NCBI RefSeq assembly: GCF_016595525.1
Contig: NZ_JAENII010000016.1
Coordinates: forward strand, 1-64,000
DNA length: 64,000 nt
Source of the DNA: Haloferula rosea
Lineage (GTDB): Bacteria; Verrucomicrobiota; Verrucomicrobiia; Verrucomicrobiales; Akkermansiaceae
Direction: 5' to 3'
Position numbers and translations under genes: made by a program. Numbering within the stretch: position 1 is the first letter of the stretch; each line of letters opens with the position of its first letter. The notes beneath the pieces were generated by a model that saw nothing but the letters and a program-made list of their open reading frames with translations, ran no database searches and had not been told where the DNA came from. Below, one piece after another: positions 28,154 to 36,844 of this stretch.

Positions 28154-28406
28154 CCAATGCAGGTCCGCGAAGGGCCAGTCCCGTTCTTCAAGCGTCGCTG
28201 GTTGGGCGAGAGGCATTGATGGCGCGCTGTGAGCGCGGCTTGAGAACACTGCTGCTTGTTAGTCGTTCGTTCGCACCTTCTCGGTCGCGCTGCATGGGGC
28301 GATCGGGCGCAAAGGGCGAAAAGGTGAATATTTGATAAGATATGCGGAGTCTGCGGCAACTCGTGCCAAGTGGAGTTCCCCGAAATAGCAAAATATGCAT
28401 AGTGCA

Positions 28407-31400
28407 ATGAAAAGCGTACGCATTCCCCTCTGCGCGCTTCTCCCACTTGGAAGCGCATTCGCCCAGACCCACATCTGGGAACACAAGGCCGACGGTCGAT
28501 TCTACGGTGACTGCAATGGCAGCGATCCCGGCGGTGCAAGCTACTGGCCGAACAACACCCGATGGAGCCAAGATTTGGCGATCGGCTCCTGCAATGGCGT
28601 GTCGGGTGTCGTGGTCGAGCCGAGCAACTGGAACGTGGCAAGTTTCCCCAACAGCCCGACGGCGGAAGTCCTGATCAACAGCGGGCCGGAGATCGACGTC
28701 GACGGCTATTTCTCGGTGGGCACCCTGGAGATCACCTCCGGCATCAACCTGCCGCTCTACGGCTCCTCGACGATCGAGGCACATCAGTCGATCACCAACA
28801 ACGGAACCATCACGATCGCCGACCTGGGCCCTGGCTCAGCGGTGCTGAAGATCGACGGCAACGTGACCCTGAATGGAACCGGGGAGGTGATCTTCGGGTC
28901 GGAATTCAATAACCAGATCAGCTCGGTGAACGCTGCCGACGTGCTGACCATCGGAAACGCGCAAGTGATCCGCACGCTGGCCAACACCACCTCGATCGAT
29001 AGCTGGATTCAATGTTCGATCGACAACCAAGGCACGATCAGCGCCGACCAGGGCGACCTCAAACTGTTCTACAACACCAAGACCAACAACGGCACGATGC
29101 AGGCGATCAACGGCGGCACGCTGTTGTTCACCTCGACGACGGTCAACAACGCCGGGGGCACGATCACGGCGGGGCCCGGGAGCATCGTCGACTTCGACGC
29201 GATGACGCTCGCCGGGGGGACGCTGAACGGAGCCGGGACATTCGACGTGTCCGGTTGGGCGTCGGTCTTCGACGGCACAAGCGATCCCGTGGCGGTGAAT
29301 GGCACCGTCGAGGTCAACAGCTATGGAAAGGTGCAGATGAAGGGCGGCATCAACCATGCCAGCACGATCTGGCTCCAGGATCCCGGCTCCGGATACTCCG
29401 AAATCGAGATCAGCGGGGATGTGAACCTTCAGGGTGCCGGGCAGGTGATCTTCAACGGACCGAATGACAACCGGGTGATCTCGGTGAACCCCGGCGACGT
29501 CCTGACCATCGGTCCGGAGCAACAGTGGACGACCAGTGCCGACACCGACATCGACAGCCGGATCATCGCCGCCATCGACAACCACGGAACGATCACCGCC
29601 GATCAGGGCCTCCTCAGACTCGATACCAACCCGAAGACCAATCAGGGCACGCTGCAGGCCACCAACGGAGGCACCCTGCTCGTCCAGTCGATCAACATCA
29701 ACAACACCCTCGGGACGATCACCGCCGGTGACCTGAGCACCATCGACCTGAACAGTGCGACGGTCACGGGAGGAGTCCTCAATGGCGACGGGGTGTTCGA
29801 CATCAGTGGCACCCCTTCGATCTTCGACGGGACGACCTTCCCCGTGAACCTCGTGGGAAAACTCGAAATCAACAGCTATGGCAAGCTGCAGCTTCAGGGG
29901 ACCCTCAACAACACGAGCACCATCTGGATCCAGGATCCCGGCTCCGGTTACTCGGAGATCGAGGTCATTGGCAACGCCAGCGTGCTGGGAGCAGGTGAGG
30001 TGATCTTCAACTCGCAAAACGACAACCGGATCATCTCATCGAACGTGACCGACGTGCTGACGATCGGCCCGTCCCAGCACTGGAAAACCAGCGCCGATGC
30101 GGATCCGTGGGACAACCGGATCATCGCGTCCATCGACAACCAGGGCACGATCAGCGCCGACACCGGGGGGCTCACGCTGGACACCCATCCGAAAACCAAC
30201 CATGGGCTGATGCAGGCAACGAACGGGGGAACCCTGCGGTTCTCCTCGACTCAATTGAACAATGTCAGTGGCCAACTCACGGCGGGCCCCGGCAGCATCG
30301 TGGATCTCAATGCCTCGACGATCACGGGTGGGGTCCTCAACGGATCCGGTAGCTTCGAAGTGATCAACACCACTTCGACCTTCGACGGGTCGGGCAGCCC
30401 GCTGCAGTTCAGCGGAACTGCGGACCTGGGAAGCTACGGCATTCTGGTGCTGCGCGGCGGCGTGCAGAACACCGGTCGCATCAACATCACCGATCCGAGC
30501 GCGGGGACCAGCTACCTGAGAATCGACGGAGACGTCGTTCTGACGGGCACCGGCGAGGTCGTCTTCAACTCGCCGAACGACAACCTCATCGACTCGGTGG
30601 ACCCGGCTGATCTCTTGACCATCGGCACCAACCAGACCCTGCGCACAATCGCCGGGACCAGCCCCATCTACAGCCGCCTGGTCGCGAAGACGGTGAACGA
30701 GGGCACTATCCACGCAGACGGCGGCGGCCTGCAGCTCGACACCCACCTCAAGACCAACAACAGCCAGATCAGCGCCCTGAACGGAGGCAAGGTGAGGATC
30801 TACAATACCTCGGTGGACAACACCAACGGCACCATCACGGCTGAAACCGGCAGCATGGTGGAAATCCAGAATGCCACCCTAACAGGCGGAACCCTCGACG
30901 GAGACGGCAGCTTCTCGGTGGTGGGCGCGACGGGCAACATCATCGATTCCTCGGCCGCACCGGTGATCTTCGACAGCACCATGGAACTGGGCACCGGCGA
31001 CACCCTCACCGTGCGCGGCAACCTCGAGAACCGGGGTGTCATCAACCTCGCCGATCTTGCGAGCGGCATCACCTACCTCCGGCTCGACGGAGACGTGACG
31101 CTCAGTGGCGATGGCCGCGTGGTGTTCAACTCCACCGAGGACAACTACATCGAGGGACTGGATCCGGCGCACGTCCTTACAGTCGGATCCAGCCAGCTCC
31201 TGACCACGAGCACCGACAGCCGGGTGGATTGGAGCCGGTTGGTGGCCGAGACGATCAACCACGGCACGATCCGCGCGGATGGTGGAGGCCTGCAGCTGCT
31301 GACCAACCCGAAACGCAACCACCACCGGATCGAGGCGATCAATGGCGGAAACCTCCGGATCTACAACACGACGATCGACAACCGGGGCGCCACCCTTTTC

Positions 31401-33467
31401 GCCGATCACCTGAGCACGGTGGAGCTCTCCAGCGCCACCGTAAGTGGTGGATCGCTCACCGCCACACGCGTGGGCGAGGATCGGGGAACCTACCATGTGA
31501 TCTCCACCGCCATGCTTGATGGCAGCGTCGAAACCATCACGCTCGACGGAGATCTCGAGATCGATGGCAGTGAGACGCTGACCCTGGTCGGCACGGTCCA
31601 GAACGATGGCATCATCCATGTGACCGACCTCTCCAGCAGCATCGCCTACCTGAACATTGATGGCGATGTGAGCCTGCTCGGCAGCGGCCAGGTCCGGCTC
31701 GAGAGCAACGATGACAACTGGCTGGACTCAGCCGACCCGACCGACGTGCTGACGATCGGCCCGGACCAAGAACTGGTGGCCGACCCTTCGACGCTCGCGG
31801 GAGCGAGCCACAGCCGGATCCTGACGGCCTGCGACAACCAGGGCACGATCACGGTGGACGGCGGCGGGCTGCAGCTCGACAGCCATGCGAAGACCAACAA
31901 CGGCCTGATTCACACGCTCGACGGCGGCAACCTCCGCGTCGAGGGAACCAGCGTGGACAACAGTGGCGGGGTGATCAGCCTCGATGCCGCCGGGATCCTT
32001 CACCTCTACAATGGCACAATCACCGGCGGCGCGATCGACGGTGATGGAGCGATCATCCCGCTCACCGGCACCGACACGCTCGGAGACCTCAGCCTCGGAG
32101 CCGGCGTCACCGCAACGATCGGCACCAGCCGGGTCCTGAACCTGTCCGGCACGGTGACCAACAACGGGCGGATCGAAATCAACGATGACGGTGGCAGCAT
32201 CGCGACCCTGCGGGCCGACGGCCCGGTGAGCCTGCTGGGCAGCGGACAGGTGGTGTTCAATACTTACGACGACTGCTACCTCGACTCGACGGATCCCGGA
32301 GATGTCCTGACGGTGGGACCGGACCAGACCCTCACCACGGCAGCGACGACCCTTCTCGGCGAAAGCCGCCTGATCTGCGCGCTGGTCAACCAGGGCACGC
32401 TGGAGGCGAATGTCGGCAGCCTGAGCCTCTACACCCACCCAAAGACCAACGCCGGAGTGTTCCGGGCAGCGAACGGCGGTACGCTCCAGATCTTGAGCGC
32501 CGACACCCAGCTCACCAACTATGCCGGGGGCACGCTGAGCGGCGGGCGCTGGGAAGTGCTTGGTGATACGGCACCGGCGGTGATCGACCTGCCGGGCACC
32601 ACGATCACTCAACTCGCTCCAGGCACCGAGGTGGTGCTGCGCGGGATGGCATCCATCCCGCAGTTGGCGTCGCTGATCGCGATCCACGGCAAGCTGGCCA
32701 TGCACGACGGACAGAGCTTCACCACGACGGGAAGTCTCGACGTCAACGGCCACCTTGAGTTCGGCCTGCCGGACTCGGGACCTACGAACTGGGACACCAC
32801 CAAGCTGGTGGTCGATGGCGACGTCGATCTCACCGGCGCGGTGATCGACATCGTCAACCGCGGGATGACGGCCGGGCGTTATCGCTTGATCGAATACAAC
32901 GGCTTCCGCACCGGGACGCCGACCCTCGGCACGCTGCCGGCAGGCTTCAGCTACAGCCTCGATACCAGCGTGGCCGGCCAGATCGACCTCGTCAGTGGTG
33001 GGGTCTCCGCCTTCGACGAGTGGAAGAGCAGCGGCAGCATGGGTGCGGTGACCTTCGGTGGCGACACCAACGGTGACGGCGTGCAGGACGGCATGGCCTT
33101 CCTGCTGGGTGTGGCCAATCCGGATCACGATGCCAATGGCTCCCTGCCTGAAGTCAGCGAGGATAGCAGCGGCAACCTGGTCATGGCCTTCCGCTGCCTC
33201 GCCATTACAGAACGCGGCACTTCGGTCCTCAACCTGTCCTATGACGGGGACCTGGCCGGGGCGTGGTTGAGCGTTCATGTTCCCGGTGTGATCGGGGCCC
33301 CCAACCCCTTGGTCGAGTCCACCCCAAGCGGCAGCGTCAGCTTCGTGGCAACGGACGGAGGCACGAACGCCAACGGTGACGCTCTGATCGACATCGTGGC
33401 CACCATCAGCGATGGAACCCAGTCGGCAGGGGGCCAGCTGTTTGGTCGTCTCGAGGGCACCGAGTGA
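28407..33467 (+). CDS. Giant secreted protein with seven about 187-residue repeats
   Basis: The start at 28407 gives MKSVRIPLCALLPLGSAFAQ, a good signal peptide (an ATG four codons upstream is also possible); about 1686 residues. From about residue 130 to 1370 there are seven repeats, each with a block like LxIDGDVxLxGxGxVxFNSxxDN, then DVLTIGPxQ, NQGTI, KTNxG and TGGxLNGDG: a predicted beta-helix. A DTNGDGVQDGMAFLLG calcium-loop segment (about 1555) precedes the final beta-rich part. It is of adhesin or surface-layer type, with no enzyme motif. A strong terminator follows the stop. Spontaneous length change by recombination between repeats is likely. Direct repeat A brackets the gene. Confidence 0.82.
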   Translation: MKSVRIPLCALLPLGSAFAQTHIWEHKADGRFYGDCNGSDPGGASYWPNNTRWSQDLAIGSCNGVSGVVVEPSNWNVASFPNSPTAEVLINSGPEIDVDGYFSVGTLEITSGINLPLYGSSTIEAHQSITNNGTITIADLGPGSAVLKIDGNVTLNGTGEVIFGSEFNNQISSVNAADVLTIGNAQVIRTLANTTSIDSWIQCSIDNQGTISADQGDLKLFYNTKTNNGTMQAINGGTLLFTSTTVNNAGGTITAGPGSIVDFDAMTLAGGTLNGAGTFDVSGWASVFDGTSDPVAVNGTVEVNSYGKVQMKGGINHASTIWLQDPGSGYSEIEISGDVNLQGAGQVIFNGPNDNRVISVNPGDVLTIGPEQQWTTSADTDIDSRIIAAIDNHGTITADQGLLRLDTNPKTNQGTLQATNGGTLLVQSININNTLGTITAGDLSTIDLNSATVTGGVLNGDGVFDISGTPSIFDGTTFPVNLVGKLEINSYGKLQLQGTLNNTSTIWIQDPGSGYSEIEVIGNASVLGAGEVIFNSQNDNRIISSNVTDVLTIGPSQHWKTSADADPWDNRIIASIDNQGTISADTGGLTLDTHPKTNHGLMQATNGGTLRFSSTQLNNVSGQLTAGPGSIVDLNASTITGGVLNGSGSFEVINTTSTFDGSGSPLQFSGTADLGSYGILVLRGGVQNTGRINITDPSAGTSYLRIDGDVVLTGTGEVVFNSPNDNLIDSVDPADLLTIGTNQTLRTIAGTSPIYSRLVAKTVNEGTIHADGGGLQLDTHLKTNNSQISALNGGKVRIYNTSVDNTNGTITAETGSMVEIQNATLTGGTLDGDGSFSVVGATGNIIDSSAAPVIFDSTMELGTGDTLTVRGNLENRGVINLADLASGITYLRLDGDVTLSGDGRVVFNSTEDNYIEGLDPAHVLTVGSSQLLTTSTDSRVDWSRLVAETINHGTIRADGGGLQLLTNPKRNHHRIEAINGGNLRIYNTTIDNRGATLFADHLSTVELSSATVSGGSLTATRVGEDRGTYHVISTAMLDGSVETITLDGDLEIDGSETLTLVGTVQNDGIIHVTDLSSSIAYLNIDGDVSLLGSGQVRLESNDDNWLDSADPTDVLTIGPDQELVADPSTLAGASHSRILTACDNQGTITVDGGGLQLDSHAKTNNGLIHTLDGGNLRVEGTSVDNSGGVISLDAAGILHLYNGTITGGAIDGDGAIIPLTGTDTLGDLSLGAGVTATIGTSRVLNLSGTVTNNGRIEINDDGGSIATLRADGPVSLLGSGQVVFNTYDDCYLDSTDPGDVLTVGPDQTLTTAATTLLGESRLICALVNQGTLEANVGSLSLYTHPKTNAGVFRAANGGTLQILSADTQLTNYAGGTLSGGRWEVLGDTAPAVIDLPGTTITQLAPGTEVVLRGMASIPQLASLIAIHGKLAMHDGQSFTTTGSLDVNGHLEFGLPDSGPTNWDTTKLVVDGDVDLTGAVIDIVNRGMTAGRYRLIEYNGFRTGTPTLGTLPAGFSYSLDTSVAGQIDLVSGGVSAFDEWKSSGSMGAVTFGGDTNGDGVQDGMAFLLGVANPDHDANGSLPEVSEDSSGNLVMAFRCLAITERGTSVLNLSYDGDLAGAWLSVHVPGVIGAPNPLVESTPSGSVSFVATDGGTNANGDALIDIVATISDGTQSAGGQLFGRLEGTE
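28800..32540 (+). repeat. Seven tandem about 560-bp coding repeats
   Basis: Equivalent blocks begin near 28821, 29378, 29932, 30492, 31056, 31625 and 32184, a spacing of about 553-570 bases. Copies 2 and 3 are the most alike (both carry the GSGYSEIE segment), suggesting a late duplication of that unit. The fourth to seventh copies have SYLRIDGD-type versions of the same strand. Confidence 0.8.
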
Positions 33468-33493
33468 TCCACAACGGTTACACCGCTCATTCC

Positions 33494-33527
33494 AACGCCG
33501 GTCCCGCTTCTTCGGGCCCGGCGTTTT
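33494..33527 (+). terminator. Intrinsic terminator of the giant repeat-protein gene
   Basis: It starts 26 bases after the stop codon. ACGCCGG pairs with CCGGCGT, continued after one mismatch by CCCG/CGGG, with a CTTCTT loop and a TTTT run directly after the stem. A strong rho-independent terminator for the rightward gene. Confidence 0.92.
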
Positions 33528-33673
33528 CCTTCTTCCCATCCCACAGGTCTCATCAACGGGACCGCTGGGATCCATCGAGATTCGACGGAAGCCAGATTCC
33601 GCCTCCGTCCCGACAGGCACTACGGCAGAGAGCGCGGCATCGATGACGAGAGGGAAGAGAAGGAAGACACCGA

Positions 33674-33739
33674 CCATGGATCGTTGGAAGCAGACTGCCA
33701 CCCTCTCCTGACAGTCAAAGCATGCCTTCGCGACGCACC
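33674..33739 (+). repeat. 66-bp direct repeat B, left copy
   Basis: Aligns without gaps to 36685-36750 with 14 mismatches of 66; the shared cores are TTGGAAGCAG, CTCCTGACAGTCA and CCTTCGCGAC. Its right end overlaps the broken end of repeat A by a few bases, so it marks a recombination junction. Confidence 0.7.
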
Positions 33740-33906
33740 AACCCGTTCGTGAGCGTGACGTCCTTCGATCCGTCGCCTTGCTCGACCCGGGCCTTGAATC
33801 CCGAACCATCGATCAACCAATCGAGCTCCGGCCGGTAGGTCTCCGGTGGCAGGGCGAAAAGCGGGGCCGTGATGGATGTCACAGCGAGGAGGCACATGCG
33901 GATCAT
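33734..33906 (-). pseudogene. Truncated 5' fragment of a GH36-like gene
   Basis: From the ATG at 33906 it reads MIRMCLLAVTSITAPLFA and continues through TLTNGLVRR, almost identical to the first about 58 residues of the split glycosidase. It then runs into unrelated sequence and stops within six codons at 33715. It contains only the signal peptide and the first strands, so it cannot be functional as an enzyme. It is a duplication remnant; the missing remainder is not seen nearby. Confidence 0.85.
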
Positions 33907-33961
33907 CCGCTCCCTACGCAGACCCGGCTCGGATCTTTCCGGTCCACAGGGATCTGGCGTC
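33734..33961 (-). repeat. Direct repeat A, right copy
   Basis: Second copy of 27928-28153 in the same orientation. It stops abruptly at 33734, exactly where repeat B begins, and fades out at about 33961 in the former leader region. Together with the left copy it brackets 5.6 kb holding the giant repeat-protein gene. Confidence 0.85.
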
Positions 33962-33995
33962 CGTGGTGGTCAGGCAGAGAAGTCCGCGGTGCGCT

Positions 33996-34130
33996 CATCA
34001 TGAAGTCGACGGCAGCTCCGCCAACCGACTCGACGTCGTTGGCTCGGCCGTGTTTCCAACCTCCCCCGCCACCGATCCGGAGACTGGAAAGGATGGCAAA
34101 TTTCTCGTGCGCCTTGTCGTCGAACCGTGA
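33996..34130 (+). pseudogene. Possible C-terminal remnant of a lost gene
   Basis: On the plus strand, about 44 codons read as ordinary protein sequence (LDVVGSAVFPTSPATDPETG, then KDGKFLVRLVVEP) and end at TGA 34128-34130. Upstream of the fragment the frame loses protein character and enters the duplicated leader of repeat A. It looks like the tail of a gene cut off by the same rearrangement. The family is not recognised. Confidence 0.35.
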
Positions 34131-34167
34131 ATCCCGATTCCACGAGTTCCCTATTGCCAGAGGCGGA

Positions 34168-36651
34168 CTACGGTAGAGTGGCTTCGATCCGGTAAAAATT
34201 CCGGGAGTGGGTGATGGGAAGAGTGAACTCCTGGACTGCGATGCTTTGGTCTGAGGGACCGAAGACCACGCTAGGGCCCGAATAGCCAGCCAGACCCGGC
34301 ATTCCCCGCAAGGTCAGAACCCTGCCGGACATCCGCGGACCGAACCGAAAGGTAATGGTGGTTTCGTCGATGGAAGCCACCTCAAGGAAGAACGTGCTGG
34401 CACGGTCATTCTCCGCTGTCCCAAACATGTACTCGCTGAGCGCATCCATTCCGTCACCGTCAGGATCGGTCGCCGCATCTCCGGCGTCGTTGTCACTCAG
34501 ACCGTTCGCTTCCTCATACCACTTGGGGATGTCATCCCCATCGAAGTCGACGTCGCCAACTTTGGTGAGTTCGACGTCATCCCCGTCCCCACCGAGATAG
34601 CTGATGGCATACACATAGTCCCCCAGCTCGACAGTTTCCCCCTCCCCGAGTCCGGCAAAGTTCCCGAGGTAATAACAGCCATTCACATTCTCCAACAGCA
34701 AGTGCGAACCTGATTCAGGAAGATCGCCGCCGAGTGCCAACTGACAGTTGCGCAGATCGATCAAGTTCCCGGCCGCGGCCTCCACCCTTACCGGAGACAC
34801 CGACCCATCCACGAACTCAAACTCGAGAGTCGCCGTGGCACTACCCAGGTCGAGCACTTCGGCACCGGTCTGGCCGATTCCCTGGATCGCCAGCGAGCAG
34901 GCGGCTCCGGTCATTTTCAACAGATTGTTCGTACTATTGAAGAACACCCTTCCACCAATGACGACATCTGCCGCACCACTGACCTCTAGCGCGTCCAGAC
35001 CGGTGCCACCACGCGCAAGGACATTCTCGCCCACGATCAGCGTGCCACCGCTGATCCGGTAGGCGCACGGCTTGAAGTCCTCCGCCATGTTGATGTCGCT
35101 CTCGACGTCCACGGTTCCCGCGAACTGCAAGAAGGTGCCACCGTCGGCATTGATATTGATGTCAGAGTCCGCGGTGCCGTCGAAGTTGCCGATGTTCACA
35201 TCGCCTCCCGCCATCACCACCGTGCCATCGGAAAGCCGGCTCGTCGTGCTTTGCCCAATCACAAGATTGCTACTCAGCTGATCAAAGCGTCCACCGTTGA
35301 TGTTGAAGAATCCCTGTCCGCCGCGGCCTACCTCGGTGTTTCCGCCGGTGACCTGCAGAATGCCGCCGTTCAAGTTCACGATCCCAACCGCACTGAAGTC
35401 AGTGTCATCGACCGCTGCCCCCGCAATGAATAGGCTCCCCCCGTTAATGTTCGCCTCGGGGAAATCCACCTGGGCCACACCGACCGTCACGGTTCCATCG
35501 TCGATCGTCAGCACACCGTCCGAACGCCCACTGGTATTCAGCGGATCACCCGCCACATCGCCCAGAACGAGACTGTCACAGGCGAGACGCGATGCCGGAT
35601 GGTCGACGACCACTGCCCCCCTGGCCAGCTGCGTGTTGGTTCCGTTGTTTTCCTCCTGTCGACCCACCTGGAGTTGTCCTCCGATGATCACCGTACCAGG
35701 CCCAACAGCGTTTCCCACCTCAAGAGACCCCTTCGCCGAGGCCGTATCGTTGTTCGTCGTCGACGAATTCGCGGTCACTCCGAGTTGCATTGCGCCCCCA
35801 CCACGGATGACACAAGTTGCGCCGCCGACCACCCGCAGCGTTCCCTCGTAGTGTCGCGAGCTATTGTTCACCTTCGCCACCTGTGAAAACAACCCGTTCA
35901 CCCGATCACCATCACCCAGCGTATACGTGACGGCATGGTTCGGTATACCGGATGCGTTGCCGAACGGGCTCCCGTTGACCAGCACTTGCAGGACCTCGAC
36001 GTTGAGTGTCTGCGGTGCCGAGCCGTTGAGCACGAACCCGTCGGTCCGGTTGACGATGTAGTCGATTGCAAAAGCATCAGTCGCGTCGGCCCGCACCCCG
36101 GCGGTGTCCATGTTGCCAGAAATGAACACCGTCGGCGTCGCCGTCTGGTCGTCAGGAGTGACAGTAATGAAGTTCGCCCCGTGGTTCGATCCGCTCACCA
36201 CATCGCGCACGGTTAGCGTCGAGCTCCCGCGATTCAGCGCGATCGCCCCGGCAAGGTCGCTGCCGCCATCGAACGAGAGCCCGCCGATCGTCACCAACTC
36301 GGCCACCCTCAGGGCCGCCGTGTCCTCCCGCAGGTGCAACTCGGTCGGCAAGGTCGACCCGGTCGCAGTCTGCCCACCAACCGCCAGCTTGGAAATCTCT
36401 CCGGCATCCACCTGCAGCCTGACGTTGTGGTTAGACACCCGGTTGTTTCGGATTCGCACGTCGTCGTCATTGAATGATGTCCCATTCAGCAAGTCTCCCG
36501 GACTTCCCACCTCGTCCCAGTTCGACGCCACGTTCCACCGCGATGCCTCGTTGTTGTGTTCGATTCCGGTGTAGTTGTAGACCGCTTGGGAAAAAGCAGA
36601 GGAACTTGTCAGCAAAAGCACCGATAGCGAAGGAGAATGGGGGATTTTCAT
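34168..36651 (-). CDS. Secreted autotransporter-like beta-helix protein with shared C-terminal domain
   Basis: 827 residues, signal peptide ending SSAFSQ. Residues of about 25-640 form a Gly/Asn/Asp-rich beta-helix with recurring INGGSLFIAG, LNGGILQVTGG, INGGRFDQLSS and AGGDVNIGNF strands like those in autotransporter-associated repeats. A DFDGDDIPKWYEEANGL and DPDGDGMDALSEYMFG pair (about 685-725) supplies TSP3/EF-like calcium loops, then a final domain ends SRNFYRIEATLP. No barrel, no enzyme motif: a surface or matrix protein by analogy. One copy of repeat B lies 34 bases upstream of its start; the other is beyond its 3' end. Confidence 0.72.
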   Translation of the reverse strand: MKIPHSPSLSVLLLTSSSAFSQAVYNYTGIEHNNEASRWNVASNWDEVGSPGDLLNGTSFNDDDVRIRNNRVSNHNVRLQVDAGEISKLAVGGQTATGSTLPTELHLREDTAALRVAELVTIGGLSFDGGSDLAGAIALNRGSSTLTVRDVVSGSNHGANFITVTPDDQTATPTVFISGNMDTAGVRADATDAFAIDYIVNRTDGFVLNGSAPQTLNVEVLQVLVNGSPFGNASGIPNHAVTYTLGDGDRVNGLFSQVAKVNNSSRHYEGTLRVVGGATCVIRGGGAMQLGVTANSSTTNNDTASAKGSLEVGNAVGPGTVIIGGQLQVGRQEENNGTNTQLARGAVVVDHPASRLACDSLVLGDVAGDPLNTSGRSDGVLTIDDGTVTVGVAQVDFPEANINGGSLFIAGAAVDDTDFSAVGIVNLNGGILQVTGGNTEVGRGGQGFFNINGGRFDQLSSNLVIGQSTTSRLSDGTVVMAGGDVNIGNFDGTADSDININADGGTFLQFAGTVDVESDINMAEDFKPCAYRISGGTLIVGENVLARGGTGLDALEVSGAADVVIGGRVFFNSTNNLLKMTGAACSLAIQGIGQTGAEVLDLGSATATLEFEFVDGSVSPVRVEAAAGNLIDLRNCQLALGGDLPESGSHLLLENVNGCYYLGNFAGLGEGETVELGDYVYAISYLGGDGDDVELTKVGDVDFDGDDIPKWYEEANGLSDNDAGDAATDPDGDGMDALSEYMFGTAENDRASTFFLEVASIDETTITFRFGPRMSGRVLTLRGMPGLAGYSGPSVVFGPSDQSIAVQEFTLPITHSRNFYRIEATLP

Positions 36652-36684
36652 AGAGGCGAGGAAGCTTGGTCGGTTTACGTTTCC

Positions 36685-36750
36685 CCTTGGACCCTTGGAA
36701 GCAGAAAGTCACTCACTCCTGACAGTCACCGGCTACCTTCGCGACTCACC
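36685..36750 (+). repeat. 66-bp direct repeat B, right copy
   Basis: Matches 33674-33739 at 52 of 66 positions, same orientation. It lies in the gap between two divergent genes (starts at 36651 on minus and 36845 on plus), so it may carry promoter or leader elements of one of them. Confidence 0.7.
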
Positions 36751-36844
36751 TTCCTCGCCATGTCGCATGGCAGCACTGTAACCATAATTTCTCGGATTCC
36801 CCTTCCTTCCGGAGCATATGGCTGGCTATGTGCTACCCGGAATC

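Noticed and set aside
28836-30017. Minus-strand frame of 393 codons with repeating sequence
   Set aside because: Antisense image of the seven-repeat protein; its periodicity is inherited from the plus strand.
31728-33809. Long minus-strand frame of 693 codons inside the giant repeat gene
   Set aside because: It mirrors the repeat units of the real gene and lacks a signal or domain; only its first about 20 residues look like a signal peptide, noted under repeat B.
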